Assembly: GCA_009782565.1 (NCBI GenBank)
Contig: WRIU01000001.1
Coordinates: 62,001 to 126,000 of the forward strand
DNA: 64,000 bases
Direction of reading: 5' to 3'
Source: Betaproteobacteria bacterium
GTDB taxonomy: Bacteria > Pseudomonadota > Gammaproteobacteria > Burkholderiales > Rhodocyclaceae
Every line of letters starts with the position of its first letter. Position 1 is the stretch's first letter. Shown one piece after another: positions 35,151-42,830 of the stretch. A model generated the notes under the pieces. That model did not search any database, was not told the DNA's origin, and saw nothing but the letters and a program-made list of their open reading frames with translations. The position numbers and the translations under genes were made by a program.

Positions 35151-36143
35151 ATGACCAGTCTTTTTGTAGACCGCCGCGACGTTCACATGCAGTTCGATGC
35201 TGGTGCCTTGATTTTCCGCGAAAACGGTGAGCGCGTAGGCAGCGTACCGCTGGCGCCTATTACGCGCGTCTTTCTACGCGGCAATGTCACCCTGGAAGCC
35301 AGCCTGCTAGGTAAGCTCGGGGAAAACGGCGTGGGCGTTGTCATTCTCACCGGACGACTGGGCAAGCCTAGCCTGATGCTGGCCCGACCCCACAACGATG
35401 CACGCCGCCGTGTCGCACAAACCCGGCTCAGCCTGGATGCGGGCTTCTGCTTGCTGTTTGCCCAACAGATCATTCATACCAAGCTACAGTGCCAATGCGA
35501 ATGGTTCGAGCAACTGCGCGACCACCACCTTCACGCCCGCTACGAACTCACCCACGCCATACGGCTGTTGCGAGAGCAACAGAAAAAATTGGGCAATACA
35601 ACTCAGCTTAGTACCCTGCGCGGCATCGAAGGCTCGGCTGCCAGCGCCTACTTTGTAGGCTTGCGCGCCGTTGTACCCGATAGCCTGGAATTCAAAAACC
35701 GCAACCGTCGCCCGCCGCGTGACCCGTTCAACGCCTTGCTCTCGTTGACTTACACCCTGGCCAATGCCGAAGTCGCCATGGCTTTGCATGCCGCAGGGTT
35801 CGACCCCTGCATAGGTTTCTACCACCAAGTCAGCTTTGGCCGCGAATCGCTGGCCTGTGACCTGCTGGAAACTGTGCGCCCGTTGGCCGATCGTTTCTGC
35901 CTGCAACTAGTCAACAAACAAATACTGACCAAGGATCATTTCAGCCAAACCAGTTCCGGCTGCCTACTGGGTAAGGCTGGGCGCGCCCGTTACTATGGTG
36001 CCTACGAGGAATACTCCGAACCGTTGCGGCGCGGCATCCAGTACAGCGTGGACGAACTGGCGCAAACCATTGCCGTCCCGGCCAGCCACACAGTCGACGA
36101 TAACGAGCGTGGCGACACCGCAACCGGCGAGCAATACCCATGA
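35151..36143 (+). CDS. cas1: Cas1 integrase
   Basis: A 330-residue spacer integrase. Metal-binding residues are Glu160 (RGIEGSAASAYF), His225 (GFYHQVSFGRES) and Asp237/Glu240 (CDLLETVRP). The start has AAAGGAGC seven bases before the ATG. A family-typical length and an intact site suggest adaptation is active. It is not fused to reverse transcriptase or Cas6, so spacers are presumably taken from DNA. Confidence 0.95.
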   Translation: MTSLFVDRRDVHMQFDAGALIFRENGERVGSVPLAPITRVFLRGNVTLEASLLGKLGENGVGVVILTGRLGKPSLMLARPHNDARRRVAQTRLSLDAGFCLLFAQQIIHTKLQCQCEWFEQLRDHHLHARYELTHAIRLLREQQKKLGNTTQLSTLRGIEGSAASAYFVGLRAVVPDSLEFKNRNRRPPRDPFNALLSLTYTLANAEVAMALHAAGFDPCIGFYHQVSFGRESLACDLLETVRPLADRFCLQLVNKQILTKDHFSQTSSGCLLGKAGRARYYGAYEEYSEPLRRGIQYSVDELAQTIAVPASHTVDDNERGDTATGEQYP

Positions 36144-36201
36144 AGCTGGCTCATGTCAAAGCATGCTTCTGATTTTTACCCAATCCGAAAGGAGAGCTAC
36201 C

Positions 36202-36903
36202 ATGATGCCAGGCCCAGATCAGATCATTGCCTGCCCGTACTGTGCGGCACAGGCGAAGTACAAGACGCTCATATCCGGCAATACGATTGGCGCTCGCACA
36301 TGGTCCGATGGGAAGCAAATTGCGCCCATGCTGCCTCGCCCTCCGGCGGTTGTGAAATGCCATCATTGCGAAAGATGTTACTGGTTGGACGACGCCGAAG
36401 AAATTAGCGAAACAGGTGAAAGGAAAGACGCGCAGTTCGCCAACCGCTCTTTAACAACGACTCCCGTAGTCAAGGAGCCGGGCGAAATGGACTACTACAA
36501 AGCGCTTGCCAACGGTTTGGCTACAACGCCTGAAGAGGGGCGCCACTTGCGAATCCTTGCCCGGTGGCGCAGAAACGACCCATTGCGTGATGGCACTCAG
36601 GTAGGCGGTGGCCTGGATTTATCTGAAGAAGGTCTAAAAAACCTCGAAACTCTCGTCCGTTTACTGGATGAAGCCAACGAAGATGAAACCGAGAAACATT
36701 ACTGGACGCAGTGGATGAAAGCTGATGTATTGCGGGAGCTTGGTGAATTTGAACTGGCCTCCGAGGTTTTGAACCAAATCACCACAGCACGGCGCGAAGA
36801 CACCGGCAATGACGAGATTCTCCGCTGGTATGCTCAGATAGTTCGACAACTGCGATCTTTCTGCGATGCCAGGGACGCCTGCGTCAAAGAGTTGAAATTC
36901 TGA
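36202..36903 (+). CDS. Zinc-ribbon and TPR-like hypothetical protein between cas1 and cas2
   Basis: A 233-residue protein. Residues 11-14 (CPYC) and 53-59 (CHHCERC) form a split zinc ribbon. About 90-233 are predicted alpha-helical repeats (YYKALANGL, KADVLRELGEFELASEVLNQI, ILRWYAQIVRQL) like TPRs. The ATG at 36202 follows AAAGGAG. I do not recognise a family. It shares direction and close spacing with cas1 (59 bp) and the second cas2 (58 bp), so it may be co-expressed, but it could also be unrelated cargo. Confidence 0.7.
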   Translation: MMPGPDQIIACPYCAAQAKYKTLISGNTIGARTWSDGKQIAPMLPRPPAVVKCHHCERCYWLDDAEEISETGERKDAQFANRSLTTTPVVKEPGEMDYYKALANGLATTPEEGRHLRILARWRRNDPLRDGTQVGGGLDLSEEGLKNLETLVRLLDEANEDETEKHYWTQWMKADVLRELGEFELASEVLNQITTARREDTGNDEILRWYAQIVRQLRSFCDARDACVKELKF

Positions 36904-36960
36904 CAATTCCCTTCCAAGGCGGAAACTCCCACCTGAATCTGTCCTTGACCAACCACGGCC

Positions 36961-37260
36961 ATGACCGACTACGTTATCTGCTACGACATCTGCCATCCCA
37001 AGCGGCTGTTACGCATTCACCGTGCTCTCAGGCGTCAGGCCGTGGCGCTTCAATACTCGGTTTTTCTGTTCAGCGGTACGCCGCTCCAGCTACAACGCTG
37101 TCTGGACGAACTTGAAAGTCTGATGGACAAGCACCGCGACGACATCCGTGCCTACCCTCTGCCCCAGCGCGGGCTGCGCCTTCGTCTGGGCAAATCCCTG
37201 TTGCCCAGCGGCATCCAATGGAGCGGTTTGCCCGAGCCTTGGCAAGATATTTCTACATGA
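36961..37260 (+). CDS. cas2: Cas2, second copy next to the array
   Basis: A 99-residue Cas2 with the conserved Asp9 in YVICYDIC and the canonical LQYSVFLFSGT strand. It is clearly distinct in sequence from the first Cas2 (34838-35116). It lies 154 bp before the first repeat. Two divergent cas2 genes around one cas1 suggest a heterodimer, different roles, or acquisition of an extra adaptation cassette. Confidence 0.92.
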   Translation: MTDYVICYDICHPKRLLRIHRALRRQAVALQYSVFLFSGTPLQLQRCLDELESLMDKHRDDIRAYPLPQRGLRLRLGKSLLPSGIQWSGLPEPWQDIST

Positions 37261-37414
37261 TTCACGCTGCCCAACCCGACAAGGATATAGAATGGAACCA
37301 GCCTTACCTGAAACCTTCACGACAGTCACTCGAAGAGATATCATGCCGCCAATCGAAAAAAACCATAAGCCAACACGTAAACTGTTGTCACTAAATGGTT
37401 TTTTGGCGCGCGCT
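37261..37414 (+). promoter_or_regulatory. CRISPR leader with candidate promoter
   Basis: A 154-bp non-coding leader between cas2 and the first repeat. TTCACG (37316-37321), 17-bp spacer, TATCAT (37339-37344) is a plausible sigma-70 promoter, with a start about 65 nt before the first repeat. It supports plus-strand transcription of the array. Confidence 0.6.
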
Positions 37415-39550
37415 GTTTCAAATCAGCCCTGATTTCAAAGGGATTAAGACAAAACGTCTTTCCACTTGAAAGTTATGTAACTGTTTCAAATCAGCCCTGA
37501 TTTCAAAGGGATTAAGACGTCATGCGAACATGAGAATCCTTTGACACCACTGTAGTTTCAAATCAGCCCTGATTTCAAAGGGATTAAGACGCCATCATGT
37601 CTCTCCATAATTGTGCCCAGTATCAGTTTCAAATCAGCCCTGATTTCAAAGGGATTAAGACTGTTAAAGAAGTATTCTTAGTTGATACCAGTATACGTTT
37701 CAAATCAGCCCTGATTTCAAAGGGATTAAGACCTTCTAGAGTTATTTCCCCGTTTTTTGAGTCCGCGTTTCAAATCAGCCCTGATTTCAAAGGGATTAAG
37801 ACATTGACAAGCTCCCGTGCCGCGTTGATTAACTCGGTTTCAAATCAGCCCTGATTTCAAAGGGATTAAGACCGTAACGAAACAGGTATTCTTTGACGTT
37901 TTCCGCGTTTCAAATCAGCCCTGATTTCAAAGGGATTAAGACTCCAGCAATCTTGAATAGTTTCTTGATTGCATTGAGTTTCAAATCAGCCCTGATTTCA
38001 AAGGGATTAAGACACCACGAGTTTTAAATAGTTTTGAAACGTCATGGTTTCAAATCAGCCCTGATTTCAAAGGGATTAAGACCGGGAAGCGCGATGAAGT
38101 ACGCAGAACCCAATGGTTTCAAATCAGCCCTGATTTCAAAGGGATTAAGACCTCATTGTAGATGACATTGTCACCTACTTCCGGGGGTTTCAAATCAGCC
38201 CTGATTTCAAAGGGATTAAGACCAGTTCACGGCACTCGTGTTCAGCGGCTTCATATGGGTTTCAAATCAGCCCTGATTTCAAAGGGATTAAGACATGTTG
38301 CTGCTCCTGTTCGTACTGTTGTTGTTCGTTTCAAATCAGCCCTGATTTCAAAGGGATTAAGACTTGTTTTTGCAGTAACGCGCGCGTATAGCGACCGTTT
38401 CAAATCAGCCCTGATTTCAAAGGGATTAAGACTGAAGTGAAATCAATACCGATAGCAACGTCTTTCAGTTTCAAATCAGCCCTGATTTCAAAGGGATTAA
38501 GACGTGTCGCGGCCAAGATTCCCATTGGCATATTCTGGTTTCAAATCAGCCCTGATTTCAAAGGGATTAAGACAGCCGGTCATCCGTAGTTTGAAAGTAT
38601 CGCCAGGTTTCAAATCAGCCCTGATTTCAAAGGGATTAAGACCCGGGATTGAGCTTCGAGAAAACGCTCGTATTCGGTTTCAAATCAGCCCTGATTTCAA
38701 AGGGATTAAGACTAACGACAAAATCGCACGGATACAACTCTTTTTGATGTTTCAAATCAGCCCTGATTTCAAAGGGATTAAGCCTCTGAGGCTGGCTCAT
38801 AGCTTCAAGAAAACGCTGGTTTCAAATCAGCCCTGATTTCAAAGGGATTAAGACTCGATCAAGCGAACATACTCGTTTAGAGTCATGATGTTTCAAATCA
38901 GCCCTGATTTCAAAGGGATTAAGACATGGTAACTGTTGCCATTTTGTTCTCCTGATAGGTTTCAAATCAGCCCTGATTTCAAAGGGATTAAGACATCGAA
39001 GAACGACGCATCGACCGTTGACCGTGGTTTCAAATCAGCCCTGATTTCAAAGGGATTAAGACTGCTGCGCTGTTCGCAAATAAACCTTTCGTATATGTTT
39101 CAAATCAGCCCTGATTTCAAAGGGATTAAGACCAAAAACATCTTCCCACTTTAGAGTTAAAAAGGTTTCAAATCAGCCCTGATTTCAAAGGGATTAAGAC
39201 CATTTATAACCGTTTGTTGTTTCGGTAGCTCGATTGTTTCAAATCAGCCCTGATTTCAAAGGGATTAAGACCCTACATGTGGCTTCAAGGTCGTACTGAT
39301 TTTTGGTTTCAAATCAGCCCTGATTTCAAAGGGATTAAGACTACCGCGCGCTGTTCATGCCGCGAGAACCGTCAGTGTTTCAAATCAGCCCTGATTTCAA
39401 AGGGATTAAGACCCCAAACTAGGCTTATAGTAAAAGAAGAAGGTGGTTTCAAATCAGCCCTGATTTCAAAGGGATTAAGACCGTCCGTGAAATCGCTGTC
39501 GTACTCGACGCCGGGTTTCAAATCAGCCCTGATTTCAAAGGGATTAAGAC
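37415..39550 (+). CRISPR. CRISPR array, 31 repeats of 36 nt, 30 spacers
   Basis: Repeat starts GTTTCAAATCAGCCCTG and ends AAAGGGATTAAGAC (36 nt), with the internal palindrome AAATCAG-CC-CTGATTT. Repeats start at 37415, 37483, 37555, 37626, 37697, 37767, 37837, 37907, 37978, 38047, 38116, 38187, 38259, 38328, 38397, 38468, 38538, 38607, 38677, 38749, 38819, 38890, 38959, 39027, 39097, 39165, 39236, 39306, 39377, 39446 and 39515. Spacers are 32-36 nt. All repeats are identical except number 20 (38749), which ends AGCC instead of AGAC. A crRNA handle AUUAAGAC is predicted. Confidence 0.99.
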
Positions 39551-39599
39551 CCCCGGCGTGCTGCGGATTCTCTTTGTTTGTCAATCACTTAAGCGCAAT
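39551..39599. other. Array trailer end
   Basis: The sequence after the last repeat is a short unique stretch without a further repeat unit, leading into the hicAB terminator. The lone repeat at 40680 is the only other copy in the window. Confidence 0.7.
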
Positions 39600-39630
39600 A
39601 AAAAAGCCCGCATCGTTATCTGATACGGGC
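39600..39630 (-). terminator. Rho-independent terminator after hicB
   Basis: On the minus strand, GCCCGTATC pairs with GATGCGGGC (one G-T wobble) and is followed by six T. It ends hicAB and protects the array from antisense transcription. The plus-strand T-run is short. Confidence 0.85.
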
Positions 39631-39686
39631 TTTGTTCGCTCGAAACTCCGATTTTGCCTGAAAAGTAGAAAAACAGTCTAACGGTG

Positions 39687-40109
39687 TCAACCCATAATAA
39701 TTTCCATGTTACGCCCAACGCTTTTGAATGCGGCCTCCAACGTTTCAATACGAGTTTTGTATCGAACGTTGAAAATGCGCTCGACGCTCGGCGGAGCAAT
39801 GTTCAGGCGGCGGGCAAGTTCTGCTTTTTTAATGCCCTGGGCAATCATCTCGTTATGCAGCAAAACCTTGGCAACCGTCACGGCAGGTAACTCGACAGTG
39901 TGCTGGCCATCTTTTGCCGCAGAAGGCATCGGAACGGGCTGGCGGGTCTCGAAAAAGTGACAAATCCCGCTCTCTATCCCGTCTACCGCCTCGCGTAAGG
40001 CTTCTTCCAGCGTGTCGCCGACGCTATGAACGAAGGGCATGTCTGGGAAGCCGACAAGGAAACCGCCGTTCTCATCGTCTGGCGTCAGTTCAACTGGGTA
40101 ACGTAACAT
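39687..40109 (-). CDS. hicB: HicB-type antitoxin
   Basis: A 140-residue antitoxin. The N-terminal partial RNase H-like HicB fold reads MLRYPVELTPDDENGGFLVGFPDMPFVHSVGDTLEEAL. A C-terminal helix-turn-helix (LLHNEMIAQGIKKAELARRLNIAPPSVERIFN) binds the operator. It neutralises the HicA toxin encoded 12 bp upstream. It is placed between the array and the right island boundary. Confidence 0.92.
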   Translation of the reverse strand: MLRYPVELTPDDENGGFLVGFPDMPFVHSVGDTLEEALREAVDGIESGICHFFETRQPVPMPSAAKDGQHTVELPAVTVAKVLLHNEMIAQGIKKAELARRLNIAPPSVERIFNVRYKTRIETLEAAFKSVGRNMEIIMG

Positions 40110-40121
40110 TTCGTGCTCCTT

Positions 40122-40301
40122 TCATTTGATGTCGAGGTCTTTCTTGATGCCCTCGACAAGTCCTTTCTTCATTTCCTTCGCACCGTGGAACGGAAAAATC
40201 GTTGTTTTACCGTTCAGTGTCACCTTGAAGTGCGAACCATGCGCTGGCTGGATGGTTGCTCCAAGGGACTTGAGGTAGCGCCGGAATTCACTGTATTTCA
40301 T
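40122..40301 (-). CDS. hicA: HicA-type mRNA interferase toxin
   Basis: A 59-residue double-stranded RNA-binding-fold toxin. It starts MKYSEFRRYLKSLGA and has the catalytic His24 in GSHFKVTLNG and the end strand TIFPFHGAKEMKKGLVEGIKKDL. It cleaves mRNA when HicB is lost. The frame is open upstream to 40406 but that part is AT-rich promoter DNA. The ATG at 40301 fits the family length. Confidence 0.92.
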   Translation of the reverse strand: MKYSEFRRYLKSLGATIQPAHGSHFKVTLNGKTTIFPFHGAKEMKKGLVEGIKKDLDIK

Positions 40302-40322
40302 GATGTGTCCTGTATTTGATTT

Positions 40323-40352
40323 AATATTAACACACACGTTAATATTTTTCAA
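40323..40352 (-). promoter_or_regulatory. hicAB promoter and operator palindrome
   Basis: A 9-bp inverted repeat AATATTAAC-acacac-GTTAATATT (40323-40346) overlaps a minus-strand promoter TTGAAA (40352-40347), 17 bp, TAATAT (40329-40324). The arrangement fits autorepression by HicB. Confidence 0.75.
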
Positions 40353-40353
40353 G

Positions 40354-40644
40354 TTATAATTTATTTTTACGAGAAAAACCACACGTTTCCGGCCATGCCC
40401 TTTCAACAGACAGTGTTCTCAGAAAATCCTCTACGCGCTGCTGTGCGTGATGCAACCTGTTGTACAGCGTCTGTCTGCTGCAGTGCAGTTCCCTCATCTT
40501 CTGGTCTATCATCCCCGTCTTCAGGTAATACACGACGATGATGGCCTTCAACTCGTCGTGTAGTGCCGTCACTGCTTTATCTGTTTTTCCGGCCTCTTCG
40601 TCATAAACCACATCGACCGGAACCGCGAGCGAGCAGCGCACCAT
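40354..40644 (-). pseudogene. Phage antitermination Q-like / HTH protein, N-terminally truncated
   Basis: The residues read DEEAGKTDKAVTALHDELKAI and MRELHCSRQTLYNRLHHAQQR, a helix-turn-helix layout like the C-terminal part of phage antitermination protein Q or a sigma region 4. The frame is open to 40818. Upstream of about 40679 it passes through a CRISPR repeat and the DUF58 remnant, so the true N-terminus is lost and the long frame is chimeric. An in-frame ATG at 40644 could start a 96-residue product. Family match is tentative. Confidence 0.5.
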
Positions 40645-40679
40645 CCACTTTCTCAACGTGCATGGTGAGTACCAGAAGC

Positions 40680-40715
40680 GTTTCAAATCAGCCCTGATTT
40701 CAAAGGGATTAAAAT
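40680..40715 (+). repeat. Solitary CRISPR repeat at the right island junction
   Basis: A 36-nt copy of the array repeat, identical for its first 32 bases and ending AAAAT instead of AAGAC. It lies 1.1 kb beyond the array end and 14 bp before the DUF58 remnant. It has no second repeat within 1 kb, so it is not a working array. Confidence 0.95.
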
Positions 40716-40728
40716 GCCTATGCTCTCC

Positions 40729-40785
40729 TGGCTTGCCCGGCTCCAGCCGGAACACGGTGCGTAGGCGGGCGGGCAGGGCAGGCAT
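40729..40785 (-). pseudogene. Second copy of the first 19 codons of the DUF58 gene
   Basis: On the minus strand it reads MPALPARLRTVFRLEPGKPG, against MPALPARLRAVFRLGPGRPE in the intact gene at 21396. It breaks off just before the solitary CRISPR repeat. It marks the right junction of the island and shows that moxR once adjoined DUF58 here. Confidence 0.9.
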
Positions 40786-40792
40786 GTTTGAA

Positions 40793-40915
40793 CACGTGTC
40801 TCGCGCAGTCTCCGTCACTCGTTACGGAGTCAAGCGAGACAAAGCGTAACTGTGAGCCGAAGGCTCCCCTAAACCGTATCGAGGAATCCCCTGCATTTAG
40901 GCAGGGGTGACTCAA
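40793..40915 (+). mobile_element. Short IS200/IS605-like remnant with three hairpins
   Basis: A 123-bp insertion between TTTGAA and AAGCTC, which are adjacent in the left copy (21385-21410). It contains hairpins GTCTCGC/GCGAGAC (40798-40840, with inner CTCCGT/ACGGAG), GAGCC/GGCTC (40854-40866) and CCCCTGC/GCAGGGG (40888-40907), and ends TCAA. Subterminal hairpins, a TCAA-type right end and no target duplication are IS200/IS605 traits. The last hairpin resembles the 3' part of a TnpB guide RNA scaffold. No transposase or tnpB gene is present. Confidence 0.6.
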
Positions 40916-41945
40916 AAGCTCAGAGAACCGCGACGCTTTTCAGCAAGCGCGCGAGGTCATCCGGCCTCGGCATGTGGCCATCGCCCGCCAGACGCAGACG
41001 ATGCCCGGAAATATATGGAAAGACGCGCTGCACATCCTCCGGGAGCACATGGTCGCGCCCTTCGATCAAAGCCCAAGCCCGCGCGGCGGCAATCAAGCCC
41101 AAGCCCGCGCGTGGGCTGAGTCCGGCGGCGAATTCCGGGTTTTGCCGGGTCGCGGCCAGCAGCGCCTGCGCGTAGTCGATCAGGCGTTCGGAAACGATTA
41201 CCGCTTGTGCCGTATCCTGTAATTCCATTAACTCGACAGGCGTCATCACAGGCTCGATATTGTCCAGCAGCGTTCGCCGATCTTCCCCTTGCAACAGCGC
41301 GCGTTCTGCGGCGTGATCCGGATAGCCAAGACGGATACGCAGGAGAAAACGGTCGAGTTGGCTCTCCGGCAACGGAAAAGTGCCGATCTGATACGAAGGG
41401 TTCTGGGTGGCGATGACAAAAAAAGGCTCGGGCAGAGGCAGGGTCTGCCCATCGGAAGTCACCTGGCGTTCTTCCATGGCTTCGAGCAACGCGCTCTGGG
41501 TCTTGGGCGTGGCGCGATTGATTTCATCGGCCAGGATCAACTGCGCGAAGACGGGGCCGGGCCGGAACCGGAAGGTCGAGCTTTCGCGCTCGAACACCGA
41601 CACGCCGAGAATGTCGGCGGGCAGCAAGTCGCTGGTGAACTGGATACGCTGGAATTCCAGCCCCAGCAGGCGGGCGAGGGTATGGGTGAGCGTTGTTTTG
41701 CCCGTTCCCGGAACATCTTCGATCAGTAAATGCCCACGGGCGAGCAGGCATGAAATGGCCAGCCGACATTCGTATTCTTTGCCGAGAATGATTTCACCGG
41801 CAGTTGCCACGAGGCGTTCGATGCGGGAGATCGCCATGTCCGGAAGTGTCCGCAAAAGAGAGCTTGAGCCATGATAACGATGCTCTCTTTTGCCCAGCGT
41901 GGATAAAGGACGGTTCCGGGGTAATTGCGCGCGGGCGCAGATATG
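40914..41945. repeat. Right copy of the moxR/DUF58 junction duplication
   Basis: Matches 21400-21675 in pieces (moxR ends, moxR upstream region). It carries the complete moxR. Together with 40729-40785 it forms the right flank of the CRISPR island. Confidence 0.85.
40920..41837 (-). CDS. MoxR-family AAA+ ATPase, full length
   Basis: A 305-residue AAA+ ATPase, usual partner of DUF58 and TgpA proteins in folding or activating periplasmic or membrane complexes. Walker A GTGKTT is at 44-49, Walker B is in LADEINRATPKTQSALLEAMEE, and sensor 1 is in FFVIATQNPS. The ATG at 41837 is preferred over an in-frame TTG at 41855. It was the first gene of the moxR-DUF58-tgpA operon, but the island now separates it from DUF58 by 19 kb, so its transcript runs into the IS remnant and the antitermination-like fragment. 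Confidence 0.95.
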   Translation of the reverse strand: MAISRIERLVATAGEIILGKEYECRLAISCLLARGHLLIEDVPGTGKTTLTHTLARLLGLEFQRIQFTSDLLPADILGVSVFERESSTFRFRPGPVFAQLILADEINRATPKTQSALLEAMEERQVTSDGQTLPLPEPFFVIATQNPSYQIGTFPLPESQLDRFLLRIRLGYPDHAAERALLQGEDRRTLLDNIEPVMTPVELMELQDTAQAVIVSERLIDYAQALLAATRQNPEFAAGLSPRAGLGLIAAARAWALIEGRDHVLPEDVQRVFPYISGHRLRLAGDGHMPRPDDLARLLKSVAVL

Positions 41946-41993
41946 GATGTATCACCCACCCCATCGACCCAGCAGACCGATTGGGGGCCGGCA

Positions 41994-42563
41994 TCACGGT
42001 GTTTTTTTGTGTCCCAAGGCGATCAGGAGGATGAGCGTATCCCGTTTAGGGATATTCAGCACCTTCTCCATTTCGCGCCATGCAATCAGGGAGCCGGTCA
42101 TGCAGCAAGCACCAAGCCCAACAGATTCAGCGGCCAGTAGCAGGCTGAAAGAGGCCATTGCCGCAGAAAGCTCGCCCCCCCAGATCAGTGCGCCTTTCTG
42201 TCCGACAGCTTCCGTCAGGAATGTAGGCGTTTTGCGGCAACTCACCACCGCCAGAACGGGAACTTCACTGAACCAAAAGAAGTTTTCACCGTAGATTTCT
42301 ATTTCCCTGCGGATAGGAGGTACCTGGATGCCTCGGCAAAATGCGTCAAAAGCCTCTTGCCCCCGTTCAGCCAGATCTCGTATGACAATCCTATCTGTAA
42401 TGAAGCGGCAATTCAGATTTCTTTTCCCGCCTGCCTGCGGGGCCAGATCAAAAGCATCCGACAGGCTTTGGAGCGTTTTCTCATCCACCGGGTCAGGAGC
42501 AAAAGAACGGCATGAATGGCGACGCCCCAAAAGCCGCATGAGCGAGTTGCGATCTTCTGTCAC
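41994..42563 (-). CDS. Nitroreductase-family flavoprotein
   Basis: A 189-residue FMN-dependent oxidoreductase. The N-terminal LMRLLGRRHSCRSFAPDPVDEKTL is the nitroreductase FMN-phosphate-binding start, and the C-terminal SVGLGACCMTGSL follows. A GTG start at 42563 has GGAGAGG seven bases upstream. An ATG at 42539 lacks a clear site and the frame is open to 42737. The physiological substrate cannot be told. It is divergent from the lipoprotein gene. Confidence 0.8.
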   Translation of the reverse strand: MTEDRNSLMRLLGRRHSCRSFAPDPVDEKTLQSLSDAFDLAPQAGGKRNLNCRFITDRIVIRDLAERGQEAFDAFCRGIQVPPIRREIEIYGENFFWFSEVPVLAVVSCRKTPTFLTEAVGQKGALIWGGELSAAMASFSLLLAAESVGLGACCMTGSLIAWREMEKVLNIPKRDTLILLIALGHKKTP

Positions 42564-42830
42564 GGCAACACCTCTCCACTTATAGGCAAAAAAACGATCG
42601 ACATGATAATGCAGGAGATGATCGTACGGTGGAGGTTTGCCTCCCTTGTACCTCAAGAGAGAGGCTGCACCCACTGACTCGACGAAAGGGGGACGCGAAC
42701 TAAGGTTTAGTTTGAACTCTCTGATTTTCCTTTGCAAAACAGAGGAGCCCGTCCATATATGGGGTTAGAATACTGCTATTTTTATGCACAGGCGTATCTG
42801 CCGACAGTATTTTTCGGGAATGTGTTCATC
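42564..42830. promoter_or_regulatory. Intergenic region between nitroreductase and lipoprotein genes
   Basis: About 270 bp with divergent promoters expected. The frame of the nitroreductase stays open as far as 42737, so an N-terminally longer form is possible. I see no clear palindrome or riboswitch. Confidence 0.35.

Noticed and set aside
35151..36143. Reverse transcriptase fused to Cas1
   Set aside because: Cas1 has normal length and no RT motif (no YxDD) is found in or beside it.
37597..39681. Open reading frames running through the CRISPR array on both strands
   Set aside because: The 36-nt repeat is a multiple of three without stops in some frames, so frames stay open. The peptides just repeat the repeat translation (FKSALISKGLR, FQISPDFKGIK).
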